This document shows positions 17,191-27,483 of a DNA stretch of 64,000 bases, one piece after another. This stretch comes from an uncultured SAR116 cluster alpha proteobacterium. Its GTDB lineage: Bacteria; Pseudomonadota; Alphaproteobacteria; Puniceispirillales; Marisalimonadaceae. Position numbers and translations under genes: made by a program. The stretch covers positions 496,001 to 560,000 of the forward strand of contig CACNEF010000001.1 in assembly GCA_902619485.1 (NCBI GenBank), written 5' to 3'. Each line of letters starts with the position of its first letter. Within the stretch, counting starts at the first letter, position 1. The notes beneath the pieces were generated by a model. That model was given only the letters and a program-made list of their open reading frames with translations, searched no databases and had not been told where the DNA came from.

Positions 17191-18003
17191 ATGAATAAAA
17201 TAGCTGTTTCTATCCCTGGATGTAATGGTAGAATGGGTAAAACTCTTCTTAGACTGATACTAGAAAGCTCAAAATATAAAATAGCATCAGCAACATGTTT
17301 GCCCAATGAAAACGAGATAGGTATTGATATTGGTTTTTTTGCTGGTAAGAATAAAATTAATAAAGAAATTAAGTCTGAACCAATGTCTTTATTTCAAAAC
17401 TCTAATGTCCTTATCGATTTTACTGCTCCAGATGCAACAATGTTTCATGCTAAAGAATGTTATAAAAATAATATGCCAATTGTAATTGGTACAACTGGAT
17501 TAAATGTTGATCAAGAAAATGAATTACGATTTTTTTCTAAAAAAATACCCATTGTTTATTCCGCTAATTTTTCAATAGGAGTAACTTTGTTGTCTCAATT
17601 AGTTTCAAATGCCACAAAAACATTAGGCGTTGGTTGGGATATTGAAGTTTTAGAAATGCATCATAAACACAAAGTTGACTCGCCATCAGGGACAGCACTA
17701 TTACTTGGAAAATCTGCTGCAGATGCAAGAAAACAAAAACTGTCAAATGTAAAATCTATTTCACGTGATGGATTAGTTGGAAAAAGAAATTCAGATGAAA
17801 TAGGTTTCGCAGTCTTAAGAGGCGGCGATGTTGTTGGAGAACACTCAGTATTATTTTGTAACTCTGGAGAGAGAATAGAATTAGCTCATAAAGCTACAGA
17901 TAGGTCGATTTTTGCTTCTGGAGCTTTACGCGCTTCATATTGGGCCGCAAGTGCAGAGCCAGGTTTTTATTCTCTTGCAGATGTCTTGGAAAATGGTGGA
18001 TAA
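17191..18003 (+). CDS. dapB: 4-hydroxy-tetrahydrodipicolinate reductase
   Basis: DapB catalyses the second pathway-specific step toward diaminopimelate and lysine. The nucleotide-binding loop reads IPGCNGRMGKTL, where most homologues have GAxGRMG. VIGTTGL, and the signature HHKHKVDSPSGTALLLGK with the catalytic His and Lys, follow. The length of 270 residues is normal. It follows dnaJ after 47 bases, a frequent alphaproteobacterial order. No lysine riboswitch fits in the short spacer. Confidence 0.96.
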   Translation: MNKIAVSIPGCNGRMGKTLLRLILESSKYKIASATCLPNENEIGIDIGFFAGKNKINKEIKSEPMSLFQNSNVLIDFTAPDATMFHAKECYKNNMPIVIGTTGLNVDQENELRFFSKKIPIVYSANFSIGVTLLSQLVSNATKTLGVGWDIEVLEMHHKHKVDSPSGTALLLGKSAADARKQKLSNVKSISRDGLVGKRNSDEIGFAVLRGGDVVGEHSVLFCNSGERIELAHKATDRSIFASGALRASYWAASAEPGFYSLADVLENGG

Positions 18004-18005
18004 AT

Positions 18006-18021
18006 ATAATTAATTAATTAT
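18006..18021. repeat. All-A/T palindrome at the dapB/lipoprotein junction
   Basis: ATAATTAATTAATTAT is a perfect 16-base palindrome spanning the six-base gap between two convergent genes, followed on the plus strand by a T-rich stretch. It could act as a weak bidirectional terminator, but the stem is A-U only. Confidence 0.3.
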
Positions 18022-18528
18022 TTGTTTTATTTCTTCTAAACAAGCCTTAATATTTACTGTTCCATTTAACTTTGTTGGTCTCTTTTCTATATAATTTACT
18101 AAATAAACTCTATTTTTTTTTAGTAAAAAAACATCTATATAACATTCTTTAAAATGATATTGATAATTTTTTAATTTTCCCTCTTCTTTCACAAAGTGGC
18201 TTTTACCAAGTGTTTTAATAAGTCTTTCTTCATTCCAATTTATAAACCTTTCTAAACTCAATTTATTAGCATTTGGTATTCCTACTTGTTTTTGTAAATC
18301 TAACTTTTGAACTGTTTGTGTTTGTTTAGGCATTTCTATTGGAGCCATTTCGCTATTCATTGTAGTTTCTTCAACAGTAAATTCTGCGGATTTATCTTTT
18401 TTATCTAATACCTCTTCATTAGAATTTTTATTTTGAATAAAAATGTTTTGGTGTTCAAAGGTGTGGCATGCATTCATAGAAAAAACTATACAAAAACCAA
18501 AGAAAATTTTAATAAGAAAAGATTTCAT
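18010..18528 (-). CDS. Small predicted lipoprotein of unknown function
   Basis: A 172-residue protein with a signal peptide and a lipobox-like MNAC (Cys21), then a charged linker to about residue 85. The C-terminal part has a pattern I recognise from alphaproteobacterial lipoproteins: a short helix, LGKSHFVKEEGK, then YQYHFKECYIDVFLL and a basic strand. This layout resembles small SmpA/BamE-like folds, but I cannot assign it to a named family. It is tail to tail with dapB and divergent from the PfkB kinase. Confidence 0.75.
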   Translation of the reverse strand: MKSFLIKIFFGFCIVFSMNACHTFEHQNIFIQNKNSNEEVLDKKDKSAEFTVEETTMNSEMAPIEMPKQTQTVQKLDLQKQVGIPNANKLSLERFINWNEERLIKTLGKSHFVKEEGKLKNYQYHFKECYIDVFLLKKNRVYLVNYIEKRPTKLNGTVNIKACLEEIKQIIN

Positions 18529-18590
18529 AAGTCATATTCATAAATATTGTGAGTAAAGAAGTCTATTTAAAAAATCATTTTGAGGATTAT

Positions 18591-19565
18591 ATGAAAAATT
18601 CTAAAGTTGAAATTTGTTTTATTGGTAACGCAATAGTAGATATTTTATCTAAAACAAGCAATGAAATGCTCCATAAGCTTAGAATACCTAAGGGTTCTAT
18701 GCAAATTGTTGACCAAGAAACATGTGATAAAATTTTAAAACATATTCAAAACCCATCAATTATTTCTGGTGGAAGCGCAGCAAATACAGCAGTAGGTTAC
18801 AACTCATTTGGAGGTAAATGTTGCTTTATAGGTCAAATTGGTAACGATAAGTTTGGGGATTTGTTTTCAAAGGATTTAAATAATTCTGGTGTATTTTTTC
18901 AAGATAAAGATTCGCAATTATTGGAGAAAACTTCTAAAAGTATTGTCTTAGTTACTCCTGATGCTGAGAGAAGTATGAATACTTTTTTAGGTGCTAGTAA
19001 CAAATTTAATATTAAATCTTTTGACGAACAATTTATTATTAATAGTAGTATAATTTATATAGAAGGTTACTTATTTGACCAACCTAAGGCAAAAGAGGCA
19101 ATTTATTATTGTTGTAATTTGGCAAAATCTCATGATAAAAAAGTAGCTTTGAGCTTATCAGATTTATTTTGTGTTGATAGACATAGAACAGATTTTCTTA
19201 AATTAATTGATAAATATGTTGATATTATTTTTGCAAATGAAGAAGAAATTAAAAGTTTGTATCAATCAGAATTGAAAGAAAGCATAAATAACATAAAAAA
19301 AATTGTTGATACCGGCGCTATTACGCTCGGTTCAAAAGGCTCTCTTGTCTTTGAAAATAAACTTGAATATCTTGTTGATCCAATAAGCGTAGCAGAACTA
19401 GTTGACACAACTGGTGCAGGTGATTTATTTGCTTCTGGTTTTTTGTTTGGTGTTATTAATAAATACTCAATTGAAAAATGTGGACATTTAGGAAACAAAG
19501 CAGCCTCAGAAATTATAAAACATATCGGAGCTCGTCCTAAAATTTCACTTAAAGAAATTTTATAA
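18591..19565 (+). CDS. PfkB-family kinase (adenosine-kinase-like)
   Basis: A ribokinase-fold kinase of about 324 residues. The N-terminal FIGNAIVDI, the substrate loop SGGSAANTAVG near residue 60, and the catalytic/anion-hole motif DTTGAGDLFASGF near residue 280 are all present. The subgroup is often annotated as adenosine kinase; sugar or nucleoside specificity cannot be decided here. I prefer the ATG at 18591, with GAGG five bases upstream, to the GTG 42 bases earlier in the ORF track. It converges on maeB with an eight-base gap. Confidence 0.88.
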   Translation: MKNSKVEICFIGNAIVDILSKTSNEMLHKLRIPKGSMQIVDQETCDKILKHIQNPSIISGGSAANTAVGYNSFGGKCCFIGQIGNDKFGDLFSKDLNNSGVFFQDKDSQLLEKTSKSIVLVTPDAERSMNTFLGASNKFNIKSFDEQFIINSSIIYIEGYLFDQPKAKEAIYYCCNLAKSHDKKVALSLSDLFCVDRHRTDFLKLIDKYVDIIFANEEEIKSLYQSELKESINNIKKIVDTGAITLGSKGSLVFENKLEYLVDPISVAELVDTTGAGDLFASGFLFGVINKYSIEKCGHLGNKAASEIIKHIGARPKISLKEIL

Positions 19566-19573
19566 TATATTAT

Positions 19574-21862
19574 TTACTTTGAAAAAATTGCATTGTATGT
19601 AGCAATTGATGCAGAGTTAACAATATCTGATACAGACGAACCCATCTGAACAATTTGGAAAGGCTTTTCGCCACCTATCATAAGTGGTCCTAAAATAGAT
19701 CCGCCACCAAGTTTTTGCAATAATTTAAAAGATATATTTGCAGCCAGCAGGCTTGGCATTATTAAAACGTTAGCAGGACCAGATAGTCTACAGAATGGAT
19801 AATTTTCTTTTATCAGATCATAATCTAAAGCAACCTCTGGTGTCATTTCACCATCAAACTCAAAATCAACTTGTTTTTTATCAAGTATATTAACGGCTTC
19901 TTTTAAATCTTTTGAACTAGGTCTAGATAAGCTTCCAAAGTTAGAGAATGACAATAAAGCTACACGAGGTTTATAACCAAGATCTTTGACAGTATTAGCA
20001 ATACCTGTTGCTATATTGGCCAATTGTTCTGCGTTTGGTGTGTCATGTATATTTACATCTCCAATAAAAACAGTTCTCTCTTTTGATACCATCATAGACA
20101 TAGATAAAAAGCTTTGATTATTTTTTGAAGAAATTACTTTAGTAATGTCGTTAAAGCATCTGCCAAATGGTCTAGTAACTCCAGTAACCATTGCATCAGC
20201 ATCACCAGCTGACACCATAGATGCTGCAAATACGTTTCTGTCTTGATTAATTAGTCTTTGACAATCTCTTCTTAAATGACCGTCTCTATGAAGTAACTTG
20301 TAAAGATTATCTATGTATTTTTGATTTTTTTTACTAAGACTAGCATTATGTATAATTAGCTCATTAAGCCCCTCTAAATTTACTCTTTCCATTGTTTCTC
20401 TAACTCGATTTTCTCTACCAATTAATATTGGTATACCAAATCCTGAATTATAAAATGATAAGGCGGCTCTTATGGTTTTCTCTTCCTCTCCTTCTGCAAA
20501 AACAACCCTTTGTTTTTTACCTTTTATTCTAGCTTTAATAGGCTCTAAAATAGAAGCTATAGGATTAGTTCTACCTTCTAATTCTCTTTTATATGTCTCT
20601 AAATTTTTGATAGGTAGTTTTGCCACACCACTATCCATTGCTGCTTTAGCAACAGCAGATGATACTGACGAAATCAGCCTTGGATCAAAAGGAGCTGGTA
20701 TTATATAATCATTACCATAATGGAGTTGAACACCATGGTATGCAGCATTTACTTCATCTGGTACATCTTCTCTGGCTAATTCAGCAATAGCATTGGCAGC
20801 TGCAATTTTCATTTCCTCGTTGATTGTTGTAGCTCTTACGTCAAGAGCACCTCTAAAAATATATGGAAATCCAAGTACATTATTAACCTGGTTTGGGTAA
20901 TCTGATCTTCCAGTAGCGACAATCGCGTCGGATCTAACGCTTTTAACATCCTCAGGCATGATTTCTGGAACAGGGTTAGCCATTGCAAATATTATTGGCT
21001 TCTCAGACATGCTTTTTACCATTTTTTTTGTTACTGAACCAGGAACTGATAAACCTAAAAAAACATCTGCATTTTTTAGAGCATCTTCTAAAGTTCTCAA
21101 TTTGGTATCAACTGTATGACCAGATTTCCATTGATTCATATTACTTTGTCTACCTTTATATAACACACCATCTCTATCAACTAAAATAATATTATTATTT
21201 TTTGCTCCCATAGCTTTTAAGAGTTCAACACAAGCTATAGAAGCGGCGCCAGCGCCATTACTTACAAATTTAGTATCCTCTATTTTTCTATTAGTTAAAT
21301 GAAGAGCATTTATGATCCCAGCTGCAGTTACAATGGCTGTCCCATGTTGATCATCATGAAAAACTGGAATATTCATTTTTTCTCTTAATTTTTGTTCAAT
21401 TATGAAACAATCAGGAGCCTTAATATCTTCTAGATTAATTCCTCCAAAGCTAGGTTCGAGTAAAGAAACTGAATCAATAAATTTTTCTGTGTCTTCTGTA
21501 TCTACTTCTAAGTCTATTCCATCCACGTCTGCAAATTTTTTAAATAATACTGATTTTCCCTCCATAACAGGTTTTGACGCAGCTGCACCAATGTTCCCAA
21601 GTCCTAACACTGCGGTACCATTAGAAATAACTGCGACAATATTTCCCTTTGATGTATAATCGTAAATATTATCAGGATTTTTTTCAATTTCTAGACATGG
21701 AGTAGCAACGCCTGGTGAATATGCTAAAGACAAATCGTTAGAGCTTATAAGAGGTGTAGTTGGCGTTATTTCTAGTTTTCCAGGACGCCCTTTTTTGTGA
21801 TATTCCAAGGCTTCTTTTTCTAAATTAGATTTACTATTAGAATCGTTAATGGTGTTAGACAT
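19574..21862 (-). CDS. maeB: NADP-dependent malic enzyme with phosphotransacetylase-like domain
   Basis: MaeB decarboxylates malate to pyruvate with reduction of NADP, linking the TCA cycle to pyruvate and NADPH supply. Residues 1-430 are the malic enzyme, with LAYSPGVATPCLEI, PVFHDDQHGTAIVTAAG and the nucleotide-binding SNGAGAASIACVELL. Residues from about 445 form a phosphotransacetylase-like domain (VVFAEGEEEKTIRAA), known to be regulatory in this fusion. The total of 762 residues is typical. It is divergent from mutS, a common alphaproteobacterial arrangement. Confidence 0.97.
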   Translation of the reverse strand: MSNTINDSNSKSNLEKEALEYHKKGRPGKLEITPTTPLISSNDLSLAYSPGVATPCLEIEKNPDNIYDYTSKGNIVAVISNGTAVLGLGNIGAAASKPVMEGKSVLFKKFADVDGIDLEVDTEDTEKFIDSVSLLEPSFGGINLEDIKAPDCFIIEQKLREKMNIPVFHDDQHGTAIVTAAGIINALHLTNRKIEDTKFVSNGAGAASIACVELLKAMGAKNNNIILVDRDGVLYKGRQSNMNQWKSGHTVDTKLRTLEDALKNADVFLGLSVPGSVTKKMVKSMSEKPIIFAMANPVPEIMPEDVKSVRSDAIVATGRSDYPNQVNNVLGFPYIFRGALDVRATTINEEMKIAAANAIAELAREDVPDEVNAAYHGVQLHYGNDYIIPAPFDPRLISSVSSAVAKAAMDSGVAKLPIKNLETYKRELEGRTNPIASILEPIKARIKGKKQRVVFAEGEEEKTIRAALSFYNSGFGIPILIGRENRVRETMERVNLEGLNELIIHNASLSKKNQKYIDNLYKLLHRDGHLRRDCQRLINQDRNVFAASMVSAGDADAMVTGVTRPFGRCFNDITKVISSKNNQSFLSMSMMVSKERTVFIGDVNIHDTPNAEQLANIATGIANTVKDLGYKPRVALLSFSNFGSLSRPSSKDLKEAVNILDKKQVDFEFDGEMTPEVALDYDLIKENYPFCRLSGPANVLIMPSLLAANISFKLLQKLGGGSILGPLMIGGEKPFQIVQMGSSVSDIVNSASIATYNAIFSK

Positions 21863-21924
21863 TTCTTCCTCAAAAAATAAAAATTTTTTAATTTAAAACT
21901 ATAACTTAAATTTATCAAAAGATC

Positions 21925-21946
21925 TTAATAAATTGTATTTTATTAA
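21925..21946. repeat. 8-bp inverted repeat between maeB and mutS
   Basis: TTAATAAA and TTTATTAA flank six bases in the divergent spacer. It could be an operator, but such repeats also arise by chance in AT-rich DNA. Confidence 0.25.
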
Positions 21947-22002
21947 AAAAATTTCGATTATAAATAATATAACATGTAGTTTTTTAAGGAAAATTATTAA
22001 TC

Positions 22003-24636
22003 GTGAAAAATTTACACACTCCAATGATGGAGCAATATTTAAATATTAAGAATAAATATAAAGATGCCTTATTGTTTTATAGAATGGGAGATTTTTATGA
22101 GTTATTTTTTGATGATGCAATTATAGCTTCAGAGGCATTAAATATTGCTCTAACTAAAAGAGGCAAATCAAATGGCAAAGATATACCTATGTGTGGTGTT
22201 CCTTTTCATTCAGCTGATAATTATTTACCAAAATTAATTAAACAAGGTTTCAATGTCGCTGTATGTGAACAAACAGAAACTGCTGAGGAGGCTAAACTTA
22301 ACTTAAAAAAAGGACCACTTAAAAGAGAAGTTGTAAGAGTAATATCACCAGGTACTTTAACAGAAGATAATTTACTAGAAAGAAAAAATAATAATTATTT
22401 AGGGGCAATATCAATAATTAATGATTCTATTTCTGTTGCATGGGTAGATGTCTCTACAGGATATTTTAAATCGAGACTTATTAAAAAAGAAAAAAATTCA
22501 AATCCAAAACAATTGTTAACCAACTTTTTGTTACGAAAGGATTTTTCAGAAATATTGATCTCTGATGATATGGATATGGATTATATTATTGATGAATGGC
22601 ATCCTATAATAAAGAAACAATCTTCTAGTTTGTTTCATTATCAATCTTGCTTTGACCAGATTTGTTCATATTACTCAGTCATTTCATTAGAGGGTATTGG
22701 CTTCTTTAGTAAGGGAGAAATTATTGCTGCTGGAGTTTTGTTATCTTACTTAAAACTAACTCAATGTGGAAAATTACCATTTCTTTCCATGATTAAGTCT
22801 GACAACATTAATGATTTTTTAGAGATTGATTATTTTACTCAGAAATCACTTGAAATTCTTAAAAATTTGTCAGGAAATAATGAAGGAAGCTTAATTTCTT
22901 GTATAGATGAAACAAAAACTGCTAGTGGCGCAAGATTACTAAAGCAAAGAATTATTGAACCATTTTATGATATCAATCTCATACAGGACAGATATGATGT
23001 AATAAATTGGATTCTAGAAAATAATATTGATATAAATAATATTCAAGAGATTTTAAAAGGCATACCAGATTTAGAAAGGTCATTATCAAGGATTTCTCTA
23101 TTAAGAGGTAATCCTAGAGACTTATCATTGATTTCCAAAGGTCTACTTAATATAAAAGAAATTTCAAAAAATTTGATATTTCACCAAAAAAACTTAAAAC
23201 CTAATTTGCTTAATTCAATCTTAGATAGTTTAAAAATTGACTATAGTCTTTTCTCTAATATTACAAAAGCTTTAAAATCAGACTTACCCATAGTTACAAA
23301 AGAAGGTGGATTTATAGCAGATGGTTTTAATGCGGAACTAGATCACTTAATAAATCTTAGAAATAATGAGTTAAATCAAATAATGAAACTTCAAAAGAAG
23401 TATTCAGAGCTTACAAAAATTAATTCATTGAAAATAAAACACAACAGAATGCTTGGCTATCACATAGAAGTAAGAGCTATGCATGATCAATCAATTAGAA
23501 ACTTTGATTTGTTTATTCATAGGCAAACCACTGCACAGGCATCAAGATTCACAACAAATGAACTTGTTGATATTGAAACACAAATATTAAACTCACATGA
23601 AAATGCAATCAAAATAGAACTAGAAATTTTTAATGATTTTGCTAGCCAAATATTACAAAAAGGCAAAGAAATATTAAATATTGTACATTCCATTTCTGAG
23701 TTAGATATATCTTTTATGGTAGCCAATCAGTCAGTATCTAGGAATTATATTTGCCCTATTGTTTCCAATGATAAAATATTAGAAATTACTGGTGGAAGAC
23801 ATCCTGTTGTAGAACACCAAATGAGAATTTCAGAGGATTCTTTTATTTCAAATGATTGTAAATTGAACAATGAAGACTTGATATGGTTAATAACCGGTCC
23901 TAATATGGCTGGGAAATCTACATATCTAAGACAAAATGCACTTATAGCTATAATGGCACAAGCGGGTCTGTTTGTACCTGCAAAAAAAGCAAAAATAGGC
24001 TTGTTTGACAAAATATTTTCCAGAGTAGGTGCCTCTGACGACCTGGCAAAAGGACAATCTACATTTATGATTGAAATGACAGAAACATCACTAATTTTAA
24101 ATACATCTACTGAAAAGTCCCTAGTAATTCTTGACGAGATTGGAAGAGGTACATCCACATTTGATGGTTTAGCAATTGCTTGGTCAGTTTTAGAATATTT
24201 GCATGAGAAAATTAGACCAATAACACTATTTGCAACTCATTATCATGAATTAACAGCTCTAAAAGGAAATCTAAAAAATTTAACATGCCATAAAATGTCT
24301 GTTCAAGAATGGAATAATTCAATAATTTTTATGCATAAAATTTTAAATGGAGAGGCAGATAAATCATACGGAATTTATGTTGCAAAATTAGCAGGAATTC
24401 CTTCAGTGGTAACAGAAAGAGCAGCTAAAATTTTATCTGATCTTCAAAATAAAAAACAGACAAAGATAAACAAACACAAAGAAGAAGTCACAGTCAATTC
24501 AAAAGAAATTGAGAGTTTTTTAGAAGAGTTTGATAAAATAGACGTTGATGATCTAAGTCCACGTCAGTCTCTTGATTTTTTATATAAGCTCAAATTAAAG
24601 AGACAAAGTAATGGTAAAAGTAAATTTAAAAAATAA
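22003..24636 (+). CDS. mutS: DNA mismatch repair protein MutS
   Basis: MutS recognises mismatches and starts repair with MutL. The N-terminal mismatch-binding domain carries LLFYRMGDFYELFFDDA, including the Phe-x-Glu wedge. The ATPase domain has Walker A GPNMAGKSTYLRQ near residue 631 and Walker B VILDEIGRGTSTFDG near residue 706. At 877 residues it is complete. The start is GTG with AAGGA upstream; the family-typical HTPMMEQYL follows at once. The last 26 bases overlap glnD. mutL is not in the window. Confidence 0.98.
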   Translation: MKNLHTPMMEQYLNIKNKYKDALLFYRMGDFYELFFDDAIIASEALNIALTKRGKSNGKDIPMCGVPFHSADNYLPKLIKQGFNVAVCEQTETAEEAKLNLKKGPLKREVVRVISPGTLTEDNLLERKNNNYLGAISIINDSISVAWVDVSTGYFKSRLIKKEKNSNPKQLLTNFLLRKDFSEILISDDMDMDYIIDEWHPIIKKQSSSLFHYQSCFDQICSYYSVISLEGIGFFSKGEIIAAGVLLSYLKLTQCGKLPFLSMIKSDNINDFLEIDYFTQKSLEILKNLSGNNEGSLISCIDETKTASGARLLKQRIIEPFYDINLIQDRYDVINWILENNIDINNIQEILKGIPDLERSLSRISLLRGNPRDLSLISKGLLNIKEISKNLIFHQKNLKPNLLNSILDSLKIDYSLFSNITKALKSDLPIVTKEGGFIADGFNAELDHLINLRNNELNQIMKLQKKYSELTKINSLKIKHNRMLGYHIEVRAMHDQSIRNFDLFIHRQTTAQASRFTTNELVDIETQILNSHENAIKIELEIFNDFASQILQKGKEILNIVHSISELDISFMVANQSVSRNYICPIVSNDKILEITGGRHPVVEHQMRISEDSFISNDCKLNNEDLIWLITGPNMAGKSTYLRQNALIAIMAQAGLFVPAKKAKIGLFDKIFSRVGASDDLAKGQSTFMIEMTETSLILNTSTEKSLVILDEIGRGTSTFDGLAIAWSVLEYLHEKIRPITLFATHYHELTALKGNLKNLTCHKMSVQEWNNSIIFMHKILNGEADKSYGIYVAKLAGIPSVVTERAAKILSDLQNKKQTKINKHKEEVTVNSKEIESFLEEFDKIDVDDLSPRQSLDFLYKLKLKRQSNGKSKFKK

Positions 24637-27469
24637 ATTCAGATTCCTTAATAAATCTAAAACAATCGAATCAAATATTAGTACTTTTGGACTTAACGAA
24701 AATATCGATAATAACGCAACCTGGTTCCAAAGCATGGAACCTGTTACCTATGCAAAAAATAATGGAAGTAAACTATATAAATTTAAAAAACTAAAAATTA
24801 ATTGTGAAGAAACAAAAGCTTTCAAAGATTTACTTTTAACGAATTTAAAGAAACAATTAAATCAATTTCAACACAAAATAAGACAGGAATTTTTAAGAAC
24901 ATCAGATGGGTCGCTTAATGTAGGTTTAAATGTAATTTTAATAGATAGCATGTTAAGAGAAATTATAAATAACACCCATCAACATATTTTTGGAAATTCA
25001 GATTATAAATTATCAATTGTAGCCGTTGGTGGATATGGCAGAGGTGAGCTTGCACCTCATTCTGATTTAGATTTATTATTTCTTATTTCGGATGATTTAA
25101 ATAAAACTGAAACTAAAAACATAGAAAGTCTTGTTAAATTAATTCTATATTTATTATGGGATCTAGGATACACGGTTGGTCACGCTACAAGAACTATTTT
25201 AGATTGTATACAAAAAAGTAAGTTAGACTTAACCATATCGACAAGTTTATTAGAGAAAAGGTTTATAGCTGGTAATGAACAAATCTTTAATTTGCTAAAT
25301 ATTAAATTTAATTCCTTTATTGCAAATACTAGAACGTTAAATTTTGTAGAAGCAAAATTAAAAGAGTCTGATTTAAGGCATAAAAAGTTTGGAGGATCTC
25401 GTTATGTTGTTGAACCTAATGTTAAAGATGGGAAGGGTGGATTAAGAGATCTTCACACTTTAATATGGATTTTAAAATTTGCTTATAAGGTCGATTCTAT
25501 ATCTAAGTTAATTAAAATGGGTGCTTTATCTAAAAATGAGGCAATCGCTTTTGCTGAAGCGCAACGCTTTTTGCTATCTGTAAGATGTCATCTTCATTAT
25601 AGAGCTCAAAGAGAAGATGATAGATTAGCAATGGATGCGCAGTTAGAAATTGCTAAAAGCATGAATTTTAAAAATACTATTACTCATAAAGATGTTGAAA
25701 GATTTATGAAAAGATATTTTCTTGCTACAAAAACAGTCGGAAACTTAACAAGAATTTTTTGTGCAGCCATTGAGACAGAGTTCAAAAAGCCTTTGAGATT
25801 AAGCTTTTTAAGTTTTAAAAAAAGTGAAAATGTAGAACCATTTAGTATTGAATTAGGTCGTTTATATGTACAAAATAAAAATATACTTACTGAAAATCCA
25901 GTTAACATAATAAAACTTTTTTATATTTCTCACCAAAAAAATATAGATTTTCATCCTAGCACATTAAGACTAGTGACAAGTTTAACAACTTTAATCAATT
26001 CTGAAGTTAGAAATGACTTTAATGCGAACCAAATGTTTTTAGATATATTAACAAGTCAAAGAGATTCAACAAGAACTCTAAGGCTTATGAATGAATCCAA
26101 TGTATTAGGTAAGTTTATCCCTGAATTTCAAAAAATTGTTTGTTTGATGCAATTTGATATGTACCATTCCTATACAGTAGATGAACATACAATTTTTACA
26201 ATATCTAATCTTCACTCGTTAAAAAATGGAAAATTTAAAGATTTTGCTCCACTAGCTAGCAAAGTAATACAAGAAATAAGTTCTTATAGATGCCTTTTTG
26301 TAGCAATGTTACTGCACGATATTGCAAAAGGAAAAAAAGGAGACCACTCTATCAATGGTTCAATAGTTGCATCAACTATTTGTCCAAGGCTAGGGTTAAG
26401 TAATGAAGAGACTGAAATTGTTAAATGGTTAGTACTTCATCATTTATTATTTAGCAAGACAGCTTTTAGATACGAATTAGGAGATCCAAAAACAATTAAA
26501 GATTTTGTTATAAAAGTAAAAACTGTCGAAAAATTAAAATTATTATTAGTACTTACTGTAGCAGATATAAAAGCTGTTGGGCCTGAAATATGGAACGATT
26601 GGAAAGGCTCTCTTATATCTGACTTGTACATAAAGAGTTTAAATGTTCTTCAAAAAAGAATTTCTTATAAAAATAAAGTTGAATACTTTGAAACAACAAA
26701 GGAATTATTTAAGAGAGACTTGTCGAAAAATGGAATTAAAAATGAATTAGTAGAACAGTACTGTAAGAACTATTATAAAAATTATTGGCAAATTTTTGAC
26801 TTGCAAACTCTCTTCAATCACTTTCATATTTTTAGAAAAATGGAAAGTGACAAACAAAAGTTTAAAATTCATATATCTAAAGGAAGTAATTTACAAGCAA
26901 CTGAGTTAATTGTTATTGCACCAGATCATCATGGTCTATTTTCTCTTATATCAGGCTTAGTAGCCGCATCAGGGTATGATGTTGTTAGTGCCAAAATTAT
27001 TACAAGATCAGATGGATATGCTTTAGATACATTTTTTATTCAAAATAAAGAAAAAAAGGCAATATCAGAAGATTATCTGAGAGAAAAGTTAATTAAAACA
27101 ATTTCTTTAGGCTTAGAAGGTAATTTTGACATAGAAAAAGCCATAAATATTAAATGGGAGGAGATCCCAGCACGTTTTAGAGCAGTAAAGGCTCCTACAA
27201 GAATAAGAGTTGACAATCAAACAAGTGAAAATTTTACTATTTTAGATATAAAATGCAAAAATGCACCTGGAGTTTTATATAAGATTACAAAAACTTTAAC
27301 AAGCTTAGGTGTTCAAATAAACACTGCAAATGTTTCTACGTATGGTGACAGAGTTGTAGATATTTTTTATATAAAAAATGCGTTTGGCTCAAAAATTGAT
27401 GACACAATAACAATTGATAAAATAAAGAAATCAATTTTAAAAATACTAGAAGAAATCAATTTTACATAA
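24611..27469 (+). CDS. glnD: PII uridylyltransferase / uridylyl-removing enzyme
   Basis: GlnD senses glutamine and uridylylates or deuridylylates PII, controlling nitrogen assimilation. The nucleotidyltransferase motif GGYGRGELAPHSDLDLLF with its Asp pair is near residues 140-157. The HD hydrolase site LLHDIAKGKKGDHS lies near residue 567. Two C-terminal ACT domains for glutamine sensing start near 765 and 875. The 952-residue length is usual for alphaproteobacteria. It begins inside mutS, so the two are coupled. PII and glutamine synthetase genes are elsewhere. Confidence 0.97.
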   Translation: MVKVNLKNKFRFLNKSKTIESNISTFGLNENIDNNATWFQSMEPVTYAKNNGSKLYKFKKLKINCEETKAFKDLLLTNLKKQLNQFQHKIRQEFLRTSDGSLNVGLNVILIDSMLREIINNTHQHIFGNSDYKLSIVAVGGYGRGELAPHSDLDLLFLISDDLNKTETKNIESLVKLILYLLWDLGYTVGHATRTILDCIQKSKLDLTISTSLLEKRFIAGNEQIFNLLNIKFNSFIANTRTLNFVEAKLKESDLRHKKFGGSRYVVEPNVKDGKGGLRDLHTLIWILKFAYKVDSISKLIKMGALSKNEAIAFAEAQRFLLSVRCHLHYRAQREDDRLAMDAQLEIAKSMNFKNTITHKDVERFMKRYFLATKTVGNLTRIFCAAIETEFKKPLRLSFLSFKKSENVEPFSIELGRLYVQNKNILTENPVNIIKLFYISHQKNIDFHPSTLRLVTSLTTLINSEVRNDFNANQMFLDILTSQRDSTRTLRLMNESNVLGKFIPEFQKIVCLMQFDMYHSYTVDEHTIFTISNLHSLKNGKFKDFAPLASKVIQEISSYRCLFVAMLLHDIAKGKKGDHSINGSIVASTICPRLGLSNEETEIVKWLVLHHLLFSKTAFRYELGDPKTIKDFVIKVKTVEKLKLLLVLTVADIKAVGPEIWNDWKGSLISDLYIKSLNVLQKRISYKNKVEYFETTKELFKRDLSKNGIKNELVEQYCKNYYKNYWQIFDLQTLFNHFHIFRKMESDKQKFKIHISKGSNLQATELIVIAPDHHGLFSLISGLVAASGYDVVSAKIITRSDGYALDTFFIQNKEKKAISEDYLREKLIKTISLGLEGNFDIEKAINIKWEEIPARFRAVKAPTRIRVDNQTSENFTILDIKCKNAPGVLYKITKTLTSLGVQINTANVSTYGDRVVDIFYIKNAFGSKIDDTITIDKIKKSILKILEEINFT

Positions 27470-27483
27470 TTAAAATTAAATTT

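Noticed and set aside
23745-24158. 137-residue minus-strand ORF within mutS
   Set aside because: It mirrors the MutS ATPase region; its apparent order comes from the constraint on the mutS codons.
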